This document shows positions 1-4,965 of a stretch of DNA of 5,049 nucleotides, piece by piece. The position numbers were made by a program, and so were the translations under genes. Position 1 is the stretch's first letter. Every line of letters starts with the position of its first letter. This DNA is from an uncultured Eubacteriales bacterium (GTDB lineage Bacteria; Bacillota; Clostridia; Oscillospirales; Oscillospiraceae), in contig CAUABY010000162.1 of assembly GCA_958427375.1 (NCBI GenBank), positions 1 through 5,049 on the forward strand. The letters are read 5' to 3'. The notes below the pieces were generated by a model. That model worked only from the letters and a program-made list of their open reading frames with translations, ran no database searches and was not told the origin of the DNA.

Positions 1-46
1 GCGCAAAATCATTCAGGGCATCTCTGCCCGCGGTCTGTTTTACCAT
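1..46 (-). CDS. Carboxymuconolactone decarboxylase family protein, N-terminal fragment (runs off the left edge)
   Basis: Read on the minus strand from the ATG at 46-44, the first 15 codons give MVKQTAGRDALNDFA and the frame stays open to the window edge. A start of the type (M)xKQTAGRDxLxxFAP is, from memory, characteristic of small carboxymuconolactone decarboxylase/AhpD-like proteins, which are compact helical proteins that often have a CxxC redox motif further downstream, outside this window. A Shine-Dalgarno-like GGGGA on the minus strand (plus-strand 53-57) sits about 7 bases before the ATG, which supports the start. The gene is divergent from the four-gene operon and shares the AT-rich spacer with it. 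Three short plus-strand frames are also open across bases 1-72, but none has a recognisable product. The call rests on 15 residues only, so the family is likely but not certain. Confidence 0.62.
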   Translation of the reverse strand, partial: MVKQTAGRDALNDFA

Positions 47-74
47 TGCAGTTCCCCAGTATAGTTAAATAATC

Positions 75-80
75 ATTATA
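75..80 (-). promoter_or_regulatory. Candidate -10 box for the leftward gene
   Basis: The plus strand reads ATTATA here, so the minus strand carries a perfect TATAAT, about 29 bases before the ATG at 46 and upstream of its GGGGA ribosome site. No good -35 box is seen: at 17-base spacing the minus strand has CTGTTT, which is poor. If this is the promoter, it is either weak or dependent on an activator. The -10 match and position are what can be seen; use as a promoter is inferred. Confidence 0.35.
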
Positions 81-161
81 CCCCTTTCACGACAAGAAAA
101 CAGTATATTTCCACGGAAAAGCGTGATTGCTGCCAAACATATATAATGAAAAAATCAAAAA

Positions 162-188
162 ATACTCCAAAGTATACATTGACAATGT
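162..188. promoter_or_regulatory. Two abutting inverted repeats upstream of the main promoter (candidate operator)
   Basis: Two inverted repeats lie end to end. The first is ATACT-CCAA-AGTAT at 162-175. The second is ACATTG-A-CAATGT at 176-188, a perfect 13-base palindrome. It ends one base before the -35 hexamer at 190. A further short inverted repeat, ATGT-GTTG-ACAT (185-196), overlaps the -35 box itself. Such symmetry touching a promoter is the usual geometry for a dimeric regulator, either an activator bound just upstream of -35 or a repressor. No known operator consensus was recognised, and AT-rich DNA produces chance palindromes, so function is inferred. Confidence 0.35.
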
Positions 189-189
189 G

Positions 190-218
190 TTGACATACGC
201 GGGTAGCTACAATATAAT
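190..218 (+). promoter_or_regulatory. Consensus vegetative (sigma-A type) promoter of the SPFH-lipoprotein-YdjG-YdjH operon
   Basis: The -35 hexamer TTGACA (190-195) and the -10 hexamer TATAAT (213-218) both match the housekeeping consensus at 6 of 6 and are separated by exactly 17 bases. Transcription would begin near 225, leaving an A/T-rich leader of roughly 54 bases before the ATG at 279. A second TTGACA at 179-184, 11 bases upstream, has no -10 box at proper spacing. The perfect match suggests strong basal expression unless it is repressed. This differs from B. subtilis ydjFGHI, which is sigma-W dependent. Confidence 0.85.
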
Positions 219-278
219 ATATTTTAGATTATGATACTCATTTAAATTCAAAAATAAAATAAACGGGAGGACACTATT

Positions 279-1694
279 ATGGGACTTATCAGAGCGGGAC
301 TTGGCGCAATCAGCGGCACTATTGCCGACCAGTGGAAGGAATTTTTCTATTGTGACGCACTCTCAAACGACGTATTAATGGTTAAGGGACAAAAGCGCAC
401 AGGTTTGCGCTCGTCCAACAGGTATGGCAATGACAATATCATCACCAACGGCTCAGGCATCGCCGTGGCCGACGGGCAGTGCATGATAATTGTCGAGCAG
501 GGCAAGATTGTGGACGTGTGCGCGGAGCCGGGCGAATACACCTATGACACTTCGAGCGAGCCCTCCATCTTCTCCGGCTTGCTTGGCGAATCCATCAAGG
601 AGACTTTCAAAACCATTGGCAAGCGCTTTACCTATGGCGGCGACACGGGCAAGGATCAGCGCGTGTACTACTTCAACACCAAAGAGATTATTGACAACAA
701 ATTCGGCACCGCGAGCCCCATCATTTTCGAGGTTGTAAACAAGCGCATCGGCATGAGCAGAACCGTGCAAATCCGCTGCAACGGCGTGTATACATACCAG
801 ATTACCGACCCCCTGCTTTTCTACACCCGCCTCTGCGGCAACGTGGCAAACGAGTTTAGAAGAGAGCAGATTGACAGTCAGCTCAAGGCGGAGTTTATAG
901 ACGCCTTGCAGCCCGCGTTCGGCGCGCTGGCCGAGCAGGAGCTTCGCCCCGCGCAGATTCCGGCCAAGGCCAATGAACTCAAGACCGCCATGAACAATGC
1001 CCTGCGTCAGGAGTGGATAGAGAACAGGGGGATCTCTGTCGGCAAGATAGCGCTCAACCCCATCACGCTCACTGAGGCCGACATGCGCAGGATAAACGAG
1101 ATTGAGGACGCGGCTGCAGTCGGTTCTAACCCCTTTATGATGGCCGGCAGAATGACTAACGCCACTGCCGACGCTATGCAGACCGCTGCGGGCAATCAGG
1201 CCGGGGCAATGAACGGCTTCATGGGCATGGGCATGGTCGGCATGGGCCAGGGTGGCTTCGGCGCCGCGCAGAATCTCTACACCGCCGGTGTTCAGCAGCA
1301 ACAGGCACAGCAGCAGGCCGCCCCCGCGGCAGACGGCTGGAAGTGCTCCTGCGGCGCAACTGTGACGGGCAAATTCTGCCCGGAGTGCGGCGCGAAGAAG
1401 CCTGAGCCCAAACCTGCCGGGGATAGCTGGAAATGCGCCTGCGGCGCTACCGTAACGGGCAAGTTCTGCCCGGAGTGCGGAAAGCCCCGTCCAGCTGACA
1501 GCGCGGGCTGGACCTGCCCTGACTGCGGCTCTGTGAACAAGGGCAAGTTCTGTGCCGAGTGCGGCGCGAAAAAGCCGGCCGGCGTCCCGCAGTACAAGTG
1601 CGACAAGTGCGGCTGGGAGCCGAAAGACCCCGCGCATCCGCCCAAGTTCTGCCCTGACTGCGGCGACCCATTTGACAGCGGCGACCTTGTGTGA
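279..1694 (+). CDS. SPFH/band-7 'virion core' family protein with four C-terminal zinc ribbons (YdjI-like)
   Basis: This 471-residue protein opens with the family-typical amphipathic start (MGLIRAGLGA, then WKEFFYCDAL) and has no signal peptide, so it is cytoplasmic and probably membrane-associated. Residues about 25-275 form the SPFH/band-7-like scaffold (the Band_7_1 type seen in B. subtilis YdjI), with YYFNTKEIIDNKFGT near 130-144 and the YTYQITDPLLFYTRL strand-helix near 171-185. Residues 285-330 are Met/Gly/Ala-rich, and 339-346 are almost all Gln. Four zinc ribbons follow: Cys 356/358/367/370, 386/388/397/400, 413/416/425/428 and 441/444/458/461. The first two use CxC plus CxxC and are a 30-residue duplication. 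B. subtilis YdjI is, from memory, only about 320 residues, so the tail is extended. SPFH proteins oligomerise and organise membrane domains; YdjI is recruited by YdjG/YdjH. GGGAGG (265-270) lies 8 bases before the ATG. It is the first gene of the operon, 62 bases before the lipoprotein. Confidence 0.88.
   Translation: MGLIRAGLGAISGTIADQWKEFFYCDALSNDVLMVKGQKRTGLRSSNRYGNDNIITNGSGIAVADGQCMIIVEQGKIVDVCAEPGEYTYDTSSEPSIFSGLLGESIKETFKTIGKRFTYGGDTGKDQRVYYFNTKEIIDNKFGTASPIIFEVVNKRIGMSRTVQIRCNGVYTYQITDPLLFYTRLCGNVANEFRREQIDSQLKAEFIDALQPAFGALAEQELRPAQIPAKANELKTAMNNALRQEWIENRGISVGKIALNPITLTEADMRRINEIEDAAAVGSNPFMMAGRMTNATADAMQTAAGNQAGAMNGFMGMGMVGMGQGGFGAAQNLYTAGVQQQQAQQQAAPAADGWKCSCGATVTGKFCPECGAKKPEPKPAGDSWKCACGATVTGKFCPECGKPRPADSAGWTCPDCGSVNKGKFCAECGAKKPAGVPQYKCDKCGWEPKDPAHPPKFCPDCGDPFDSGDLV
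1338..1661 (+). repeat. Zinc-ribbon coding repeats; first two units are a near-identical 90-base tandem duplication
   Basis: Within the SPFH gene the unit starting at the Trp codon at 1338 is repeated from the Trp codon at 1428 with a 90-base period. Both units encode W-K-C-x-C-G-A-T-V-T-G-K-F-C-P-E-C-G, with mainly synonymous or single-base differences. A more diverged third unit begins at the Trp codon at 1509 (WTCPDCG...KGKFCAECGAKKP). A fourth (CDKCGW...KFCPDCG) ends near 1661. The high nucleotide identity of the first two suggests a relatively recent duplication. Confidence 0.8.
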
Positions 1695-1756
1695 CATAGA
1701 CCCTATCCCTGTGCAGAGTTCGGAAACCCTGTGGAATTAGACGGGAGGATCATAAT

Positions 1757-2836
1757 ATGAAGAAAGCCTTGGCAATGCTGCTTGCGGCAGTTATGCTGCT
1801 GTCGCTCGCGGCCTGTGGTGACGGCGCGCAAAAAGCCGCCGACCCGGAGCATATCACGCTCGGAGATTTTGAGCTTGGGTATAAAGACGCGTATATAACG
1901 CAGGATTCGCGCGGCAAAGACGCGCTTGTCGTGAAGCTGAGCTTTACGAACAACAGCGCGGATGCGGCCTCATTCTTACTCAACATCGCTGTGACGGCAT
2001 TGCAAAACAGCCTTGTCATCGGCAGCGCCGCAGTGTACACGGACGCTGACACTATGGAGCTTGTGTCGAACAGCCAGCTTGCCGAGCTTGACCCCGGCGA
2101 AACGGCAGAGGTCTGCGCGGCTTTTGCCCTGTGCGATTTGAAGAACTCCGTTGAAGTGCGGCTGAGAACCATAACGGGTGACGATGAGCTGAGCTTTGCC
2201 ATTGAGCTTGATGCAATCTCGCGCGAGCAGGCAGCTGCGCAGAATGTACCAACGGCATTCGAGCCCGAAGCCCCCGCAGAGAGCGCGGCGGGCGTCCCGG
2301 CGACAGTAAATGACCCCGCGCCGGACGACGATGAGCTTCTAAACTGGTGGAACGGCGGCTGGTACGGCTGGTGGCACATAACAGCAGCCTCCGGGGATTA
2401 TGAGCCGTATGATGATTACTGGTGGAATGCCTGCGCCTTTATCGACATCGGCGCGGACTATACCGGCACAATAGAAATCTGGGATCAGGACGCCCCGCGC
2501 GCCGAGAGCACGACAGGCTATGTGCAAATCAGCCTCAACTCTGCCGGAACGAGTGAGCACGGCACGGTCATGTCCGAGGACGGCTGGTTTTTAGAGCAGA
2601 ACCTTGAACATGCGGACTGGATTGTAGACCCCGGCATCGCAAAATATGCCGACATGTTCTGGGCTACCGGCTGTATGGAGACGGACAGTGGCAGCCTTGA
2701 CTATGAGATATACCTGCGCCCGTGGGGAATGCGCTGGAACGATGTTGCCGAGGATGACATCCCCACCTTTTATAGCGACTGGTACCTGCCACTCATAGAG
2801 AGCGGCGCATCCATGCCGGATTCCATGGAGCATTGA
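1757..2836 (+). CDS. Lipoprotein with a DUF5067-like domain and a tryptophan-rich C-terminal domain
   Basis: This 359-residue protein begins with a lipoprotein signal peptide: MKK, a hydrophobic stretch, and the lipobox LAAC with the lipidated cysteine at position 20. It should be anchored on the outer face of the cell membrane. Residues about 33-150 resemble the DUF5067 fold, an immunoglobulin-like extracellular domain: a D-x-x-G-K-D-A-L-V-V-K-L-S-F-T-N-N-S core at 50-67 and LDPGETAEV at 111-119. A Pro/Ala/Glu linker (about 164-190) leads to a second domain of about 150 residues with 14 tryptophans, beginning NWWNGGWYGWW (196-206) and including YWWNACAFIDIG and EIWDQD. There is no Trp before residue 197. 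The domain is shared, in my recollection, with other Clostridia lipoproteins of unknown function. GGGAGG (1743-1748) is 8 bases from the ATG, in the same ACGGGAGGA context as the first gene. Its place between ydjI-like and ydjG-like genes suggests an extracellular partner or sensor of that complex (inference). No enzymatic motif was seen. Confidence 0.82.
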   Translation: MKKALAMLLAAVMLLSLAACGDGAQKAADPEHITLGDFELGYKDAYITQDSRGKDALVVKLSFTNNSADAASFLLNIAVTALQNSLVIGSAAVYTDADTMELVSNSQLAELDPGETAEVCAAFALCDLKNSVEVRLRTITGDDELSFAIELDAISREQAAAQNVPTAFEPEAPAESAAGVPATVNDPAPDDDELLNWWNGGWYGWWHITAASGDYEPYDDYWWNACAFIDIGADYTGTIEIWDQDAPRAESTTGYVQISLNSAGTSEHGTVMSEDGWFLEQNLEHADWIVDPGIAKYADMFWATGCMETDSGSLDYEIYLRPWGMRWNDVAEDDIPTFYSDWYLPLIESGASMPDSMEH

Positions 2837-2844
2837 GTATTAAC

Positions 2845-2879
2845 GGCGCGCGCCCGGCCGACGCGGGCGGGCGCGCGCT
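2845..2879 (+). other. Very GC-rich intercistronic hairpin without a U-tract
   Basis: Between the lipoprotein and the YdjG-like gene, GCGCGCGCCCG (2846-2856) pairs perfectly with CGGGCGCGCGC (2868-2878) across an 11-base loop, and a G-U pair can extend it outward. It is followed by TACCTGAAAA, not a T run, so it is not a classical intrinsic terminator. It may slow transcription, protect the upstream message from 3' exonucleases, or set a different expression level for the two downstream genes. The structure is visible; the role is inferred. It fills most of the 76-base gap between these genes. Confidence 0.6.
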
Positions 2880-2912
2880 ACCTGAAAAGCGGAAAAGAGG
2901 AGATGATACAAT

Positions 2913-4067
2913 ATGTCAAAAGTCACAAACTATCAGTGCCCGTCATGTACCGGGCCGCTGCACTATGTTGGCAGCTCAGGTAAACTTGAGTGTGATTACT
3001 GCGGCTCAAGCTTTGATGTGGCAGAGATAGAGGCGCTGTACGCGCCGAAGAATGAGGCGGCAGTGGCAGAGCAGGCGGCGGCGCAGCAGTCCGCCGAGCA
3101 AGAGGCCATAGAGGAACGCGAATTTTCAGCGGACGGCGCGGAGGAGAGCGAGTGGGACACCACCGGCTTCAGTTTGGACTGGGGCACTGAAGCGGATGGC
3201 ATGAAGGCCTACAGCTGTCCCTCCTGCGGTGCGGAGCTTATCTGTGATGCCTCCACGGCTGCAACCTCCTGCCCGTACTGCGGCAACCCAACGGTGGTTC
3301 TGGGGCAGTTTGCCGGGGCCTTGAAGCCGGACTTCGTCATACCTTTCAAGCTCAGCAAGGATGACGCGGTGAACGCGCTCAAAGAGCACTACAAGGGCAA
3401 GCCCCTGCTGCCCAAAGCCTTTACAAAAGAGAATCATATCAACGAGATAAAGGGCGTGTATGTGCCCTTCTGGCTCTTCGACGGCGCGGCCGAGGGCGGC
3501 GCGCGCTATGAGACAACGCGCATACGCGTCTACAATCGCGGCGACGAGGAGATTACCGAGACGCGGCATTACGACGTGTACCGCGAGGGGCGCGTCCGCT
3601 TTCAAAAGATACCCGTAGACGCGTCGAGCAAGATGCCTGATGAGTATATGGACTCCATTGAGCCCTATAACTATGGAGAGCTTGTGCAGTTTTCAACGGC
3701 GTATTTGCCGGGCTTTTTAGCGGATAAGTACGATGTGAGCGTGGATGACAGCCGCAAACGCGCCGATCTGCGCTGTGAAAATTCGCTCGATGCCGCCCTG
3801 CGCGGCACGGTGCATGGCTATGATACCTGTGTGCGCGTGAGCAGCAGCTCACGGCTCAGGCGCGGCAGGGTACACTATGCGCTTATGCCCGTGTGGATGC
3901 TCAACACCAAGTGGAACGGCAAAGACTATCTCTTCGCCATGAATGGCCAGACCGGCAAAATGGTGGGCGACCTGCCCATGAGCTGGGGCAGATTTTGGGG
4001 GATGTTCGCGGCAATCTCCGTGCCGCTCGGCGTGATTGGCAGCCTTATTTCGCTGCTTATGCACTGA
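2913..4067 (+). CDS. Double zinc-ribbon, C-terminally membrane-anchored protein (YdjG-like)
   Basis: This 384-residue protein has two TFIIB-type zinc ribbons, Cys 9/12/27/30 and Cys 102/105/120/123, separated by an Ala/Glu/Gln-rich acidic linker (about 44-95). A conserved body follows, with GVYVPFWLFDG (181-191) and ALMPVWMLNTKWNGKDYLFA (323-342), then NGQTGKMVGDLP. A single hydrophobic helix, about 361-382, ends the protein. There is no signal peptide, so the ribbons should face the cytoplasm with the tail in the membrane. This is the architecture of B. subtilis YdjG, which with YdjH forms a membrane complex that recruits the SPFH protein YdjI. Database names such as 'PriA-like' or 'helicase' for this family reflect only the zinc ribbon; no helicase motif is present. 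AGAGGAG (2896-2902) lies about 10 bases before the ATG; an ATG at 2903 is out of frame. The stop overlaps the ribosome site of the next gene, indicating tight coupling. Confidence 0.87.
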   Translation: MSKVTNYQCPSCTGPLHYVGSSGKLECDYCGSSFDVAEIEALYAPKNEAAVAEQAAAQQSAEQEAIEEREFSADGAEESEWDTTGFSLDWGTEADGMKAYSCPSCGAELICDASTAATSCPYCGNPTVVLGQFAGALKPDFVIPFKLSKDDAVNALKEHYKGKPLLPKAFTKENHINEIKGVYVPFWLFDGAAEGGARYETTRIRVYNRGDEEITETRHYDVYREGRVRFQKIPVDASSKMPDEYMDSIEPYNYGELVQFSTAYLPGFLADKYDVSVDDSRKRADLRCENSLDAALRGTVHGYDTCVRVSSSSRLRRGRVHYALMPVWMLNTKWNGKDYLFAMNGQTGKMVGDLPMSWGRFWGMFAAISVPLGVIGSLISLLMH

Positions 4068-4072
4068 GGAGG
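4067..4072 (+). promoter_or_regulatory. Ribosome binding site that fixes the start of the TPM-domain gene
   Basis: AGGAGG at 4067-4072 begins on the last base of the upstream TGA stop (4065-4067). The first possible ATG (4074) lies only one base beyond it, too close for initiation. The second in-frame ATG at 4080 lies 7 bases away, the normal distance. The true start is therefore most likely 4080. Confidence 0.8.
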
Positions 4073-4079
4073 GATGAAG

Positions 4080-4880
4080 ATGAAGAAAAGATTATTTAGT
4101 CTTATCCTCGTGCTTGTGATGCTGTTGTCTGTCGGCATTTTCGCGGCGGCTGAGCCCGTACCGGAGCAGATAAGCGCGCAAATGGAATATGTTGCCGACT
4201 CTGCGGATTTGCTGAGCTTTGCCGAGTGGTCGGAGCTTGAGCAACGCGCGGCGAGCGTTTCAGAGCGCTATGGCTGCGGTGTGTACATTGTCACCGTGGA
4301 TGACTACACGGATTACGGCACCGGCAGTGTGTACGAAGTCACCACCCAATTATATAATTTTGAGGGTAACGGCTTCGGCGGCGGCGCGGGGCGCAATGGC
4401 ATCATTCTGCTTCTGAGCATGGCCGAGCGCGACTGGGCTATGTTCGTCACCGGTGACACCGCCGCTTATGCCTTCAACGCGGATGGGCAGGAAATGCTGG
4501 AACAGGTTTTCCTTGATAATTTCCGGGATAATGACTGGTACGGCGGCTTTTCCGATTATGTAAACGCCTGCAATGAGTATCTTGCCAAGGCGGAAGCGGG
4601 CGCACCGGTTAAAAAGAGCGCCTCTTTAGTCCTACCCATCGGCCTTGCCATAATAATCGCTCTTGCGGTGTGCCTTGTGATGAAGGGCAGAATGAAAACG
4701 GTCTATCAAAAGGTGGAGGCCGACGCCTATACCGTGGGCAAAATTAAACTGACCCGAAGCTATGACCGCTTCACCCATATAACCGAAACCCGCCGCACAA
4801 TCGAGAAGAGCAACGACTCCTCAGGCGGCTCGAGCAGCGAGAGCGGAGGCGGCGGAACAGGCCGCAGCGGCAAGTTCTGA
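4080..4880 (+). CDS. TPM-domain membrane protein with signal peptide (YdjH-like)
   Basis: From the preferred start the product is 266 residues, beginning MKKRLFSLILVLVMLLSVG with a likely signal-peptidase site after FAAA (about residue 24). The TPM domain spans about 36-170: YVADSADLLS near the start, GVYIVTVDDY (67-76), then GRNGIILLLSMAERDWAMFVTGDTAAYAF, matching the family pattern of a buried strand, a basic/acidic turn and a T-G. A transmembrane helix follows at about 181-200, then a basic cytoplasmic segment, YDRFTHITETRRTIEKS, and a Ser/Gly-rich tail ending GRSGKF, like many TPM proteins. The TPM domain should face outside and the tail inside. TPM proteins have been linked to photosystem II repair in plants/cyanobacteria and to envelope stress in bacteria. 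In B. subtilis, YdjH pairs with YdjG. It starts 12 bases after the YdjG-like stop and is the last gene of the operon. A start at 4074 (268 residues) is possible but less likely. Confidence 0.87.
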   Translation: MKKRLFSLILVLVMLLSVGIFAAAEPVPEQISAQMEYVADSADLLSFAEWSELEQRAASVSERYGCGVYIVTVDDYTDYGTGSVYEVTTQLYNFEGNGFGGGAGRNGIILLLSMAERDWAMFVTGDTAAYAFNADGQEMLEQVFLDNFRDNDWYGGFSDYVNACNEYLAKAEAGAPVKKSASLVLPIGLAIIIALAVCLVMKGRMKTVYQKVEADAYTVGKIKLTRSYDRFTHITETRRTIEKSNDSSGGSSSESGGGGTGRSGKF

Positions 4881-4883
4881 GAT

Positions 4884-4918
4884 TGAAGCATGTGGTAAGC
4901 TTTGAGCCTGAAGCATGT
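4884..4918. repeat. Short direct repeat TGAAGCATGT after the operon
   Basis: TGAAGCATGT occurs at 4884-4893 and again at 4909-4918, a 25-base period, just after the TPM gene stop. The GCTTT between them (4899-4903) can pair weakly with the GAAGC of either copy, giving two alternative small stems. The copies may be leftovers of a local duplication; no function is evident. Confidence 0.5.
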
Positions 4919-4942
4919 AGGAAAAATTTTTATAAGTAAAAG

Positions 4943-4965
4943 CGCGCCGGGAATTTCCCGGCGCG
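4943..4965 (-). terminator. GC-rich terminator-like hairpin; the U-tract lies on the minus-strand side
   Basis: CGCGCCGGG (4943-4951) pairs perfectly with CCCGGCGCG (4957-4965) around AATTT, and one further A-T pair can close the loop. In the plus direction it is followed by TGAGACTGTC with no T run. In the minus direction the stem is followed by CTTTTACTTATAAAAATTTTT, a fair U-rich tail. It therefore suits ending a leftward transcript coming from beyond 5049 better than ending the operon, although it probably also blocks or stabilises the 3' end of the operon message. Its 63-base distance from the TPM stop is normal for a 3' end. Confidence 0.6.

Noticed and set aside
16..29. GGGCA-TCTC-TGCCC hairpin near a T-run, considered as a terminator of an upstream plus-strand gene
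   Set aside because: The stem has only five pairs, the T run starts several bases later, and the bases fall inside the well-supported minus-strand start of the decarboxylase-type gene.
142..147. A second TATAAT on the plus strand upstream of the main promoter
   Set aside because: The -35 region at 17-base spacing reads AAGCGT and neighbouring spacings are no better, so a promoter cannot be supported.
240..247. ATTTAAAT palindrome in the leader of the SPFH gene
   Set aside because: Eight A/T bases in AT-rich DNA; no extension of the symmetry was found.
453..1697. A 414-codon open frame on the minus strand, antisense to the SPFH gene
   Set aside because: It is a by-product of GC-rich codon usage: its translation is low-complexity Ala/Arg/Leu-rich with no family match, while the plus frame encodes clear SPFH and zinc-ribbon domains.
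1707..1733. CCCTGTG repeated with a 20-base period between the first two operon genes
   Set aside because: Seven bases is within chance expectation and no stem or known site is associated with it.
1750..2379. A 209-codon minus-strand frame over the lipoprotein gene
   Set aside because: Ser/Ala-rich translation with no domain; the opposite frame has a signal peptide, lipobox and ribosome site.
2833..3030. A 65-codon plus-strand frame overlapping the lipoprotein end and the YdjG-like start
   Set aside because: It runs through the GC hairpin, has no ribosome site and its product is unrecognisable; the real start at 2913 lies inside it in another frame.
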